Assembly (NCBI GenBank): GCA_031362155.1 | Contig: JANLRZ010000181.1 | Coordinates: 1-64,000 of the forward strand | Origin: JAENVU01 sp031362155 | Lineage (GTDB): Bacteria; Actinomycetota; Acidimicrobiia; IMCC26256; JAENVU01 | Direction: 5' to 3' | DNA length: 64,000 bases | In this document: piece after piece, positions 7,631-15,243 of the stretch | Numbering within the stretch: position 1 is the first letter of the stretch | Layout: the number at the start of each line of letters is the position of its first letter | Translations under genes and position numbers: made by a program | Notes under the pieces: model-generated | The model's database searches: none | What the model was told of the DNA's origin: nothing | What the model saw: only the letters and a program-made list of their open reading frames with translations

Positions 7631-8863
7631 ATGAACCTGCGCCGTCTTGCCGTTCTGTCCGTTCACAGCTCCCCGCTCGCGCAACCTGGCGCGGGCGATG
7701 GCGGGGGCATGAGCGTCTACGTCCGCGCGCTGGCGGGGGCCCTCGCCCGTGCGGGTGTCGAATGTGACGTGTTGGTCCGTCGCGAGCACGCCGATCTTCC
7801 CAATGAGGTCGAGGTCGAACCGGGTTTCCGAGTCGTCCACCTCGATGTCGGTCCCCCGGAATCCGTGTCGAAACACGACATGATCGAGCTCGTCGAACCC
7901 ATGGTGGCGGCCACCTTGGACCGGGTCGATCGAGGCATCACCTACGACGCGCTGCATGCCAACTATTGGGTGTCGGGTGCGGTCGGCCACCGGCTCAAGC
8001 ATGAACTCGATCTCCCGCTCGTCGCCACGTTCCACACGCTGGCGCGTGTGAAGGCCGACGCGGGTATCGACGACGATCCCGCGCTGCGAGCGCGGATCGA
8101 GCACGAGATCGTCAACTGTGCCGACTTGATGCTGGCCTCGACCGACGCCGAGCGGGTGCAGCTCGAAGAGCTGTACGGAGCGTCGCCGAACCGTATCGAG
8201 ATCGTCCCGCCGGGGGTGGATCACGAGATCTTCCACCCGGTCGAGCCGCACCTGCGGGAGGCCGAACGCCGCGCCCTCGGTCTGGGGTCGGCACCGGCGC
8301 TGTTGTTCGCCGGCCGGATCCAGCCCCTGAAGGGCGCAGATCTCGCGGTCCAGGCCTTGGCCGAACTGCACGATCGGGAGGCCACCCTGTTGATCGTCGG
8401 CGGGCCGAGTGGGCCCGACGGCGAAGCCGAAATGGCCTGGCTGCACGAGTTGGTGGCGAAGCTGGGCCTGGCGGGCCGGGTGCGATTCGTTCCCCCGCAA
8501 TCCCACGCCGAACTCGCTCGTTACTACCGCGCGGTCGACGTGTGTCTGGTGCCCAGCCACAGTGAGTCCTTCGGGCTCGTGGCCCTCGAAGCCGCCGCGT
8601 GTGGAACGCCCGTCGTCGCGGCCGCAGTCGGTGGCCTCGTCTCCTTGGTCGATGACGGCGTCACCGGTTACCTGGTCGACAGCCGGGACCCGGTCGACTT
8701 CGCCGATCCGATCGAGCGTCTGCTCGCCGATCCGGCGGGCGCGCACTCCATGCGGATCGCCGCGGAGGCCCGGTCGCGCCGGTACGGGTGGAGCATGACC
8801 GCGGCGCGGCTGCGGCGGCTCTACACCGACCTGCTCGCGCGCGAGCCCGTCTCGTGTCGCTGA
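7631..8863 (+). CDS. mshA: D-inositol-3-phosphate glycosyltransferase (mycothiol biosynthesis)
   Basis: 410-residue GT4 glycosyltransferase. The N-terminus carries the MshA hallmark LSVHSSPLAQPGAGDGGGMSVYV. Further motifs are HANYWVSGAVG, TFHTLARVK, FAGRIQPLKGADL and the C-terminal E-x7-E region SHSESFGLVALEAAACGTPVVAA. MshA joins GlcNAc from UDP-GlcNAc to inositol-3-phosphate, the first step to mycothiol. The following YbjN-domain gene overlaps by 10 bases; I recall the same mshA-ybjN pair in Mycobacterium. A general GT4 enzyme is the alternative, but the N-terminal match and the neighbour favour MshA. Confidence 0.85.
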   Translation: MNLRRLAVLSVHSSPLAQPGAGDGGGMSVYVRALAGALARAGVECDVLVRREHADLPNEVEVEPGFRVVHLDVGPPESVSKHDMIELVEPMVAATLDRVDRGITYDALHANYWVSGAVGHRLKHELDLPLVATFHTLARVKADAGIDDDPALRARIEHEIVNCADLMLASTDAERVQLEELYGASPNRIEIVPPGVDHEIFHPVEPHLREAERRALGLGSAPALLFAGRIQPLKGADLAVQALAELHDREATLLIVGGPSGPDGEAEMAWLHELVAKLGLAGRVRFVPPQSHAELARYYRAVDVCLVPSHSESFGLVALEAAACGTPVVAAAVGGLVSLVDDGVTGYLVDSRDPVDFADPIERLLADPAGAHSMRIAAEARSRRYGWSMTAARLRRLYTDLLAREPVSCR

Positions 8864-9303
8864 GCCCCGATCCCGCTGCGGTCGCCGCCGTCCACGAACT
8901 CGTCGATCGGCACCTGTTCGGACCCGTAGCGGCCGAGCCGGCGATCCAGCACGTCGAGTACGAGCCCGAGCTTCGCCGTTGGTACGTCCGGTTCGGGTGC
9001 GATGGCCGCGATGCCGCGACCATCTATTTCGACCTGCATCAGCGAACGTTGCGGTACGAGGTCTATTTCCTCCCGGCCCCCGAAGACGAGACAAGGCTGC
9101 CGGCTCTGCACGCGTTCCTGTTGCGCCGCAATCACGACCTGTACGGAGCTCGCTTTTCGCTCGGCCCCGACGGTGACGTGTATCTGACGGGCCGGGTCGC
9201 CATCGAGCACCTCGACGAGGAGGAACTCGACCGCATCATCGGGGTCCTCTTCGAGCTGACCGAACGATACTTCCAAGCGATCGTGACGATCGCCTACCGA
9301 TAG
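8854..9303 (+). CDS. YbjN-domain protein
   Basis: 149 residues from GTG 8854, which overlaps the end of mshA by 10 bases. It has the YbjN/type-III-chaperone-like fold pattern: RRWYVRFGCDGRDAATIYFDLHQRTLRYEVYFLPAP, LLRRNHDLYGARFSLGPDGDVYLTGRV and a C-terminal helix around LDRIIGVLFELTERYF. Mycobacterial homologues lie in the same place next to mshA. The function is not established; proteins with this fold often act as small chaperones or regulators. Confidence 0.8.
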   Translation: MSLSPDPAAVAAVHELVDRHLFGPVAAEPAIQHVEYEPELRRWYVRFGCDGRDAATIYFDLHQRTLRYEVYFLPAPEDETRLPALHAFLLRRNHDLYGARFSLGPDGDVYLTGRVAIEHLDEEELDRIIGVLFELTERYFQAIVTIAYR

Positions 9304-9355
9304 TGGCCGTCGTCTAGGTCCTCAGAATCATTCTGTTTCGTTCAGTTACGATGAC

Positions 9356-9384
9356 TTGCGTTGTCAATCGTTGAACTGTATCTT
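9356..9384 (+). promoter_or_regulatory. Candidate sigma-70-type promoter for a small RNA
   Basis: TTGCGT (9356-9361), a 17-base spacer and TATCTT (9379-9384), in a strikingly A/T-rich stretch (about 9324-9385) of an otherwise G/C-rich intergenic region. Transcription would start near 9391. No ORF follows before the terminator-like element at 9479-9492. Confidence 0.4.
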
Positions 9385-9390
9385 GACGTC

Positions 9391-9492
9391 CGTCGACCTC
9401 GACGGGGGCCGATTCTGAGAAGGCCCGAGGTGTGAACGGGTCGCTTCGTTCGGGGAAGTCCGAAGCGATCCGCCTAGCCCCTCGGGTCTTTT
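9391..9492 (+). ncRNA. Candidate structured RNA of about 100 nt, possibly an attenuator upstream of proC
   Basis: Reading from the predicted start: hairpin 1 at 9390-9405 (6-bp stem CCGTCG/CGACGG, loop ACCT); an outer stem pairing 9421-9430 (AGGCCCGAGG) with 9479-9488 (CCTCGGGTCT, one G-U); and inside it an 11-bp hairpin pairing 9438-9448 with 9461-9471 (one G-U). The outer stem is followed by TTTT, like an intrinsic terminator. GGGCC at 9406-9410 can also pair with GGCCC at 9422-9426, which would prevent the outer stem, so two exclusive folds exist. It could be a small RNA, an attenuator, or only the mshA-ybjN terminator. I do not recognise an Rfam family. Confidence 0.4.
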
Positions 9493-9550
9493 CGCGTCTG
9501 AATTCGGAGCCGACCGACGGTGGTCGCACGGTCGATCGCGACTCGGCCAA

Positions 9551-9556
9551 TAGGGT
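9551..9556 (+). promoter_or_regulatory. -10 element of leaderless promoter (proC)
   Basis: TAGGGT followed by exactly 6 bases and GTG 9563. It gives proC its own start independent of the structured element upstream. Confidence 0.5.
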
Positions 9557-9562
9557 GGCGCC

Positions 9563-10375
9563 GTGGAACACATTGCGGTCCTGGGTGGTGGTCGAATGGG
9601 CACCGCCCTGGTGGCGGGCTTGTTGGAATCGGGACTCGACGCCGAGTCGCTCTCCGTCGCCGAGGCGGATCCGGCGCGCCGCCGAGCGTTGGAAGGCGAA
9701 CTCGCGGGAGTCCGGGTGGGCCCGAGCGCGTCCTGGGTCGTTGGTGAGGCCGATGTGGTCGTGGTCGCGGTGAAACCCGCCGACGTCGCCGAGGTGCTCG
9801 AGGGGGCACTGGCCACGCTCGCGCCCGATGCCCTCGTGGTGTCGATCGCCGCGGGAGTGACCATCGCCGAACTCGAAGCCTCGGTGCCCGGTCGACCGGT
9901 CGTGCGGGCCATGCCGAATACGCCGGCGCTGGTGGGTGAGGGAGTCGCGGCGATTGCCGGAGGGACGCACGCGAGCGACCTCCACCTGGGAACCGCCGAA
10001 CGACTCCTCGGCGCAGTCGGCACCGTGGTCACGGTGCCCGAGAAGCTGCTCGATGCCGTGACCGGGTTGTCGGGATCCGGGCCGGCTTACGTGTTCCTCC
10101 TCGCCGAAGCGATGATCGAAGCGGGAGTGCTCAACGGTCTGCCGCGTGACGTGGCGACCACCTTGGTCAACGGCACGATCCGCGGCGCCGGGGTGATGTT
10201 GACCGACGGTAGCGATTCGGCCGAGCAACTCCGGGCCGCGGTCACCTCACCGGGAGGTACGACCGCCGCGGGTCTGCGCGCGTTGGAAGACCGATCGTTG
10301 CGCGCGGCAGTCCTCGACGCGGTGACGGCCGCCGCAGAACGCTCACGCGAGTTGGGCCGTCCCGCCGGATCCTGA
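9563..10375 (+). CDS. proC: Pyrroline-5-carboxylate reductase
   Basis: 270 residues, normal family length. N-terminal Rossmann motif IAVLGGGRMGTALVAGLLESG, then VVVAVKPADVAEVL, the conserved VVRAMPNTPALVGEG, and the C-terminal dimerisation/substrate region LSGSGPAYVFLLAEAMIEAGVLNGLPRDVA and VTSPGGTTAAGLRALE. It reduces 1-pyrroline-5-carboxylate to proline with NAD(P)H in the cytoplasm. The GTG start fits the domain beginning and the -10 hexamer 6 bases upstream. Confidence 0.95.
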   Translation: MEHIAVLGGGRMGTALVAGLLESGLDAESLSVAEADPARRRALEGELAGVRVGPSASWVVGEADVVVVAVKPADVAEVLEGALATLAPDALVVSIAAGVTIAELEASVPGRPVVRAMPNTPALVGEGVAAIAGGTHASDLHLGTAERLLGAVGTVVTVPEKLLDAVTGLSGSGPAYVFLLAEAMIEAGVLNGLPRDVATTLVNGTIRGAGVMLTDGSDSAEQLRAAVTSPGGTTAAGLRALEDRSLRAAVLDAVTAAAERSRELGRPAGS

Positions 10376-10417
10376 GCGAGACCGCGCATCGGCTCGTCGA
10401 TTCGGTCGATCAGCCAG

Positions 10418-10423
10418 TACCGT
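10418..10423 (+). promoter_or_regulatory. -10 element of leaderless promoter
   Basis: TACCGT followed by 8 bases and GTG 10432. No Shine-Dalgarno sequence lies between it and the start. Confidence 0.4.
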
Positions 10424-10431
10424 CAGCGGGC

Positions 10432-11253
10432 GTGAGTGCCCCCGACCATGTCTCGTTCCTGTCCGACTACGGATACGCAGACGAGTTCGTCGGAGTGTGC
10501 AAGGCCGTGCTCGTCGGCGTGGCGCCCGACCTGAAGATTCTCGACATCACCCACGACATTCCGGCCCACAACATTCGCGCCGGTGCGCTCACGCTGGTGC
10601 GATCGGTGCAGTACCTGCCCGATGGCATCGTGCTCGCAGTCGTGGACCCGGGGGTCGGCACCGATCGGCGGGCGTTGGCGGTCGAGACCGAATCGATGAT
10701 CTTCATCGGCCCCGACAACGGTCTGCTCGCACCCGCAGTCGCGATGCTCGGCGGTGCTTCGCGAGTGGTGTCGCTCACCAACGACGAGTACCAGATCGAC
10801 TCGCCGGGGCCGACGTTCGCCGGTCGCGATGTGTTCGCACCGGCCGCCGGTTTCCTCGCCCGGGGCGTCGCGTTCGAGGATCTCGGCGAGGCAATCGACG
10901 TAAACAGCCTCACGCCCGCCCTGGTCCCGTTGCCCAATATCGAGGACGGCACGATCGTCGGAGAAGTGTGGTGGGTCGATCGGTACGGCAACGCTCAACT
11001 CAACATCGATCCCGACGAACTCCGCTCGCTCGGCATCGCGCCCGAGGCGACAGTGGAAGTGCGGTTCGGGACGAGCGCTCGCCAAGCTCGGTGGGTGTCG
11101 ACGTACGCCGACGCGAAACCGTCGGAACTGGCGCTGGTCGTCGACTCCTACGGATTGGTTTCGCTGGCGCTCGATCGCGCGTCGGCGGCCGAGAGTTGCG
11201 GCATCGGCGCGGGCTCGGCGGTCACGATCATTCCGGACGGAGGACGAGCATGA
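10432..11253 (+). CDS. SAM hydroxide adenosyltransferase / SAM hydrolase family (DUF62)
   Basis: 273 residues. Family motifs: HVSFLSDYGYADEFVGVCKAV near the N-terminus, DITHDIPAHNIRAGALTL, VVDPGVGTDRRALAVET, FIGPDNGLLAPA and TFAGRDVFAPAAGFLA, then a C-terminal beta domain beginning GEVWWVDRYGNAQLNI. Members split S-adenosylmethionine to adenosine and methionine, and relatives are chlorinase or fluorinase; the halogenase-type loop is not evident. The stop overlaps the start of a 30-residue membrane microprotein (ATGA) preceded by a strong GGAGGA ribosome site. Confidence 0.85.
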   Translation: MSAPDHVSFLSDYGYADEFVGVCKAVLVGVAPDLKILDITHDIPAHNIRAGALTLVRSVQYLPDGIVLAVVDPGVGTDRRALAVETESMIFIGPDNGLLAPAVAMLGGASRVVSLTNDEYQIDSPGPTFAGRDVFAPAAGFLARGVAFEDLGEAIDVNSLTPALVPLPNIEDGTIVGEVWWVDRYGNAQLNIDPDELRSLGIAPEATVEVRFGTSARQARWVSTYADAKPSELALVVDSYGLVSLALDRASAAESCGIGAGSAVTIIPDGGRA

Positions 11254-11342
11254 GACGCGGGACGACGATCGCCATTGTGGGGTTGCTGCTCTTGATCCTG
11301 ACCGCGAGCTTCCTGCAGTTCGTCGTCCACCTGAACCCATAG
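11250..11342 (+). CDS. 30-residue single-pass membrane microprotein
   Basis: ATG 11250 overlaps the preceding stop (ATGA) and has GGAGG with a 6-base spacer. The product begins MRRGTTIAIVG, then one hydrophobic helix (about residues 6-26, rich in Leu and Ile), ending VHLNP. The positive N-terminus predicts N-in topology. The stop codon TAG forms the foot of a symmetric terminator hairpin. I do not recognise a family. The strong ribosome site, the hydrophobic helix and the tight coupling make a real product more likely than chance. Confidence 0.55.
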   Translation: MRRGTTIAIVGLLLLILTASFLQFVVHLNP

Positions 11343-11373
11343 GCCCAACCGGTGAGCACACCGTTTGCGCCTA
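11340..11373 (+). terminator. Symmetric bidirectional terminator between convergent genes
   Basis: Arms 11340-11354 and 11359-11373 form a 15-bp stem with two mismatches and loop AGCA. The stop codon of the plus-strand microprotein (TAG 11340-11342) and that of the minus-strand CAP gene (complement of 11371-11373) pair with each other at the base. There is no long U tract on either side. Confidence 0.6.
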
Positions 11374-12033
11374 CGAGACGCGGTAGAGGCCCTGGAGATA
11401 GATCGAGCCGTACGTGGAGGGCGGCTGGTCCCAGCCGGGCTTGAGGTACAGGCCGGGGGGATAGCCCTCGAGCGGGTTCGGCGGAGGAGGTGCCGGAGCG
11501 GCGGCCGGCGCCGGTGGCGCCGACCGCTGCCCCGACGACGGGGTTACGGCCGCAGGTGCGGACGTGCTTGGGGCGGGCTGGGAGGCTGATTCCATGAATA
11601 CCTCGGAGACGTACAACGTCCCGTTGGCATTCACAACGCCCACACCCACATACCGGAACCCCGGATCGGTGAGATTTCTGTAGTGCTCTGATGATGCGAC
11701 GAGCGCGTTGTGGATCGAGTCCACGCTGGGTCCGCGCCCGACGTTCTCGCCGAGTCGCGTCCATTCAGAGGGCGCGCCATCGGAGAGATTCGAGTGGCTG
11801 ATGGCATTGACCGCCGCCATGTGTTCGGCCCAACCGCGGGCCTTGGCGACGAGGGTGCCGTTGACAATGAGTGCCGGGAGCCCGCGTGAGGCTCGCAGCG
11901 CGTTGGTGCGGGCGACGAAATCCGCCTCCGCCCCTGAATCAGCAGTTGCCCCTGCCGGTGCGGCAGTAACCAACCATGAACCCAGGACCGTCATCACGAC
12001 GGCAACTCCGGTGACCGCCTTTCGGAATCGCAT
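11371..12033 (-). CDS. Secreted CAP (SCP/PR-1)-domain protein
   Basis: 220 residues with a signal peptide (about 1-30, hydrophobic core AVTGVAVVMTVLGSWLVTAA, APAGA cleavage region). The CAP domain covers about residues 35-150: FVARTNALRASRGLPAL, ARGWAEHMAAVNAISHSN, RLGENVGRG and YRNLTDPGFRYVGVGVV, ending YVSEVFME. A Pro/Ala/Ser-rich tail of about 70 residues follows, as in cell-wall-exposed proteins. Bacterial CAP proteins are extracellular and of mostly unknown activity. GGGAGG lies 6 bases before the ATG. Confidence 0.85.
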   Translation of the reverse strand: MRFRKAVTGVAVVMTVLGSWLVTAAPAGATADSGAEADFVARTNALRASRGLPALIVNGTLVAKARGWAEHMAAVNAISHSNLSDGAPSEWTRLGENVGRGPSVDSIHNALVASSEHYRNLTDPGFRYVGVGVVNANGTLYVSEVFMESASQPAPSTSAPAAVTPSSGQRSAPPAPAAAPAPPPPNPLEGYPPGLYLKPGWDQPPSTYGSIYLQGLYRVS

Positions 12034-12174
12034 CGGTGCCTCCCATTTCGCCCCGTTGTGCTCCTCGTGCCATTGGTGGAACGCTCAATGCATCGGCGTT
12101 CCAGGCCAGCGGCTTGAGCAGAAGTCGCGGATTTCCGAGAACTGCTGGTTGGGCACGTATGTGCGGCGACCTGT

Positions 12175-12180
12175 CACAAT
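12175..12180 (+). promoter_or_regulatory. -10-like element before acyl-CoA synthetase
   Basis: CACAAT followed by 8 bases and GTG 12189. It is a weaker match to TANNNT (second A and final T kept). It supports the GTG start over upstream alternatives. Confidence 0.3.
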
Positions 12181-12188
12181 CCAGGCCT

Positions 12189-13649
12189 GTGAATCTCGTG
12201 TCGGTCCTGCTCCGCCACGCCGAGCCGCGTCCCAACGCCCCGGCGATCGTCGACGGCGACGTCACGCTGTCGTTTTCCGAGTTGGAAGCATTGGCCGCCC
12301 ACACCGCGGCGAGCTTGGAGCGCCTCGGGGTCAAGCCCGGTGATCGGGTCGCGATCGCGGCGTGGAACGACCTGAGCTTCGTCGGGGCATATCTGGGCAC
12401 GTTGTGGTGTGGTGGAGTCGCGGTGCCGCTCAATCCGTCGACACCGGCCGCTGCCCATCGCACCGAGATCGCCCGAGTGGGCGCGGCCGTCGTGGTGTGT
12501 GGGCGGGGGGTCGATCACCTGCTGGAGCTTCCTGGCGCGGTGGCGAGTAGCGACCTGCCGCCGGGTCCACCGATGGGGGCCGAGGTCGAGCGGGACGACT
12601 CCGAGCTGGCGGTGCTGCTCTTCACGTCCGGCACTGCCGGTGCGCCGCGAGCCGCGATGCTCACCCACGGCAACCTCGCCGCCAACATCGGGCAGGTGCA
12701 GTCCCATCCGGGTCTCCAGGTCGGTCCGGAAGACGTCGGCCTGGCCACGCTGCCCTTCTCCCACGTGTTCGGCCTCAACGTCGCACTCGGTGTGGCGTTG
12801 GCCGGTGGGATTCGGTCGGTCCTCCTGCCCCAGTTCGACCCTCTCGAAGCGGTCGCGTTGGTCCGACGCGAGGCCGTGACCATCTTCGCCGGGGTCCCGG
12901 CGATGTTCACGGCGATCTTGGAACTCAGCGACGCCGAGGCTCCGGCCACCGCATTCGCTTCGGTGCGACTCGCGGTCTCGGGCGCCGCGGAGCTGCCCGA
13001 CAAGGTCGCCGTGAGTTTCCGCGAACGCTTCGGCACGACGATCTACGAGGGATACGGCCTCACCGAGGCCGCACCGATCGTTGCGACCACCGCCGTCGAT
13101 CGCGCACCGCACGTCGGCTCGATCGGCCCGCCGCTGCCCGGCGTCGATGTTCGGCTGGTCGACACCGACGGTTCCGACGTTGCGGTCGGTGACCCCGGTG
13201 AGATCTGGGTGCGCGGTCCCAACGTCTTCACGGGTTACTGGGACGACCCCGAGGCGACGAGCCGGGTGCTCCAAGACGGATGGTTACGAACCGGCGACGT
13301 GGCGGTGGCCGGCGACCATGGTTTCTTGAGCCTGGTGGACCGGATGAAGGACCTCATCATCGTGTCCGGCTTCAACGTCTACCCGGCCGAGGTCGAAGAC
13401 GTGCTCCTCGAACACCCCGACGTCGCCGACGCCGCGGTCATCGGCGTACCGAACGAACGCACGGGCGAAGCCATCGCGGCGTTCGTCGTCGCGGTTCCGG
13501 GCCGGACGCCGACGCTGCCGGTCCTCCGCGACCACGTGGCGGCGCGACTCGCCCGCTACAAGGTGCCGGCGTCGGTGCAGATCGTCGACGAACTTCCGCG
13601 GAATCAGGCGGGCAAGTTGCTGCGGCGTCGGCTCGAACTCCCCGCCTGA
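12189..13649 (+). CDS. AMP-forming acyl-CoA synthetase
   Basis: 486 residues from GTG 12189, where the adenylate-forming domain begins (LVSVLLRHAEPRPNAPAIVDGD). ANL-superfamily motifs are present: P-loop-like FTSGTAGAPRAAMLTHGNL, IYEGYGLTEAAPIV, the hinge GDVAVAGDHGFLSLVDRMKDLIIVSGFNVYPAEVEDVL, and the C-terminal catalytic lysine in PRNQAGKLLRRRL. It activates a fatty or other carboxylic acid as acyl-AMP and then the CoA thioester; substrate not deducible. The 3' end overlaps the convergent 7-TM gene by 46 bases. Confidence 0.85.
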   Translation: MNLVSVLLRHAEPRPNAPAIVDGDVTLSFSELEALAAHTAASLERLGVKPGDRVAIAAWNDLSFVGAYLGTLWCGGVAVPLNPSTPAAAHRTEIARVGAAVVVCGRGVDHLLELPGAVASSDLPPGPPMGAEVERDDSELAVLLFTSGTAGAPRAAMLTHGNLAANIGQVQSHPGLQVGPEDVGLATLPFSHVFGLNVALGVALAGGIRSVLLPQFDPLEAVALVRREAVTIFAGVPAMFTAILELSDAEAPATAFASVRLAVSGAAELPDKVAVSFRERFGTTIYEGYGLTEAAPIVATTAVDRAPHVGSIGPPLPGVDVRLVDTDGSDVAVGDPGEIWVRGPNVFTGYWDDPEATSRVLQDGWLRTGDVAVAGDHGFLSLVDRMKDLIIVSGFNVYPAEVEDVLLEHPDVADAAVIGVPNERTGEAIAAFVVAVPGRTPTLPVLRDHVAARLARYKVPASVQIVDELPRNQAGKLLRRRLELPA

Positions 13650-14371
13650 GCTGCGCCGTCGGCGCGGTCCCCGTCGGTTGGTTCGACCGCGGCCGGAGTC
13701 GCGCGTGCAGTCGCGGCAACGAGGAACCCCGAGTAGATCACGCTGATGCCGAGCGCGAGTGAAACCACGAACGCTTGGTCCTTACCTGCGATGCCCTGGA
13801 TCAGCCCGCCGCTCGACAGGACGAGCGTGCCCAACGCGATCAGCACGTTGGCGAGTGCGCGCCGCGCGTGTCCGGGAGTGCCGCGATCCTGCGCGAAGCG
13901 CCAGGCCGAGACCAGCGCGCCCACGATGATGACGGTGGCCCCGACCCCGCTCGCGACCGCCGCGAGCACCCGAGGGAACACCCCGAACACGTCCTTGCCG
14001 ACCGGGATCGCCGTGCCCTGGACCGGTTCCATCGGAGCGCTGAGGAGGACGCCGGTCGCCAGGGCGCTCGCGAACACGAGGACCCGCTCGACGCGCTGGC
14101 CGACGTGCAACGGAGCCAGCAGGTAGACGGTGCCGAGTGCCAGCCACGGCACCGACAAGATGGCGCCGAGCAGGTAGAAGACTCGGAAGGTGCCGTTGTC
14201 CCAACCGGTCGACACCCCCGTCGCCAACGCGGCCGAGGCCAACGTGAACAGTGCCAGGGCAATCGTCCAGGCCCGGTCCTGGGGGCGGCGAAAGGTCGTG
14301 GCCCGCGCCAGCGTCGCCTGGACGAACAGCGTGGCGACCGCGGTGGCGAGAAAGGCGAGGCCAATGACCAT
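13604..14371 (-). CDS. Conserved seven-helix membrane protein of unknown function
   Basis: 255 residues when started at the ATG at 14371 (MVIGLAFLATAVATLF), chosen because the first membrane helix begins there and TACGCT lies 9 bases upstream; a longer frame to 14539 adds 56 residues that do not look like protein. About seven hydrophobic segments; a polar loop (MEPVQGTAIPVGKDVFGVFPR) and a Ser/Arg-rich cytoplasmic tail. No recognised family. It is divergent from rex across about 200 bases and convergent with the acyl-CoA synthetase. Confidence 0.6.
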   Translation of the reverse strand: MVIGLAFLATAVATLFVQATLARATTFRRPQDRAWTIALALFTLASAALATGVSTGWDNGTFRVFYLLGAILSVPWLALGTVYLLAPLHVGQRVERVLVFASALATGVLLSAPMEPVQGTAIPVGKDVFGVFPRVLAAVASGVGATVIIVGALVSAWRFAQDRGTPGHARRALANVLIALGTLVLSSGGLIQGIAGKDQAFVVSLALGISVIYSGFLVAATARATPAAVEPTDGDRADGAAQAGSSSRRRSNLPA

Positions 14372-14490
14372 GGGGCGCCGAGCGTACGCGTCGACCCGGC
14401 CCGTGCTGGGTTCGAGTTCGACCCGGCCGGTGGACGACCGTGCGTGAGGTGAGATTTCACCGTCCGTGGCCGCCACGGTGGCCGTCCCGC

Positions 14491-14508
14491 TTGTGAAGAA
14501 CTGCACGA
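14491..14508 (+). promoter_or_regulatory. Candidate Rex operator upstream of rex
   Basis: TTGTGAA-GAAC-TGCACGA. The first half matches the Rex operator half TTGTGAA exactly, the 4-base spacer is right, and the second half keeps five of seven positions of TTCACAA. It lies 64 bases before the rex start, consistent with autoregulation by NADH/NAD+ as known in Streptomyces. The second half is weak, so this remains a candidate. Confidence 0.35.
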
Positions 14509-14571
14509 TCCGAGGTACCTTGGACCCGGCTTCGTCCATTCGGACGTACGACTTCTGAGGTAGGTACCGGT

Positions 14572-15243
14572 TTGACCCCGAGCGCTGGAGGATCCGTCGG
14601 AGGTCGCAAGATCCCGGGGGCAGCGGTCGCCCGCTTGCCGTTGTACTACCGCGCGTTGCTCGAGGCGACCGAAGAAGCGGTCGAAACGGTGTCGTCGGAT
14701 CGCCTCGCGGAGATGGCCGGCGTCAACGCGGCACAAGTGCGCAAGGACCTCTCGTACTTGGGGTCGTACGGAACTCGGGGCGTGGGGTACGAGGTGCCCT
14801 TCCTCCTCGACCGAATCTCGCGGGAGCTCGGTCTGACCCACGATTGGCCGGTCGCCATCGTCGGCCTCGGCAACCTGGGCAACGCGCTGGCCAACTATGG
14901 CGGGCTCAGTGCGCGCGGATTTCGGGTGCTCGCGCTCGTCGACTCCGACCCGGCCAAGGTCGGCCGCCAGGTGGGCGATCTGCTCGTTGAGTCCCTCGAC
15001 GAACTCGACGACATCGTGCGGTCTCGCGGCATCACGATCGGGATCGTGGCCACTCCGGCGGCGGCGGCCCAGTCGGTGGCCGACCGGTTGGTCGAGGCCG
15101 GCGTCCAGTCGATCCTCAACTTCGCGCCGGTGATCATCTCGGTCCCGGAGGGCATCTCCGTGCGCAAGGTCGACCTCGCGACGGAACTGCAGATCCTGTC
15201 CTTCTACCAATCGCACCGCCGGATCAAGGATCGCGCGTCGTGA
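14572..15243 (+). CDS. rex: Redox-sensing transcriptional repressor Rex
   Basis: 223 residues from TTG 14572 with a GAGG about 11 bases upstream. N-terminal winged helix: IPGAAVARLPLYYRALLEATE, then VSSDRLAEMAGVNAAQVRKDLSYLGSYGTRGVGY. C-terminal NAD(H)-binding Rossmann domain: VAIVGLGNLGNALANYGG and VDSDPAKVG. Rex leaves DNA when NADH rises and controls respiratory and haem genes. It heads the haem operon here, with a GTGA overlap to the next gene, the same logic as the rex-hem operon of Streptomyces. Other candidate targets nearby are the nuo and cytochrome operons, but I found no good operator there. Confidence 0.93.
   Translation: MTPSAGGSVGGRKIPGAAVARLPLYYRALLEATEEAVETVSSDRLAEMAGVNAAQVRKDLSYLGSYGTRGVGYEVPFLLDRISRELGLTHDWPVAIVGLGNLGNALANYGGLSARGFRVLALVDSDPAKVGRQVGDLLVESLDELDDIVRSRGITIGIVATPAAAAQSVADRLVEAGVQSILNFAPVIISVPEGISVRKVDLATELQILSFYQSHRRIKDRAS

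Noticed and set aside
9324..9385. A/T-rich patch considered as a foreign insertion or att site
   Set aside because: Only about 60 bases, no repeats or integrase nearby; better explained as a promoter.
14448..14461. Palindrome GGTGA-GATT-TCACC upstream of rex
   Set aside because: Half-sites do not match the Rex operator (GGTGA instead of TTGTGAA), so it is not called as one; it may be chance or another regulator's site.
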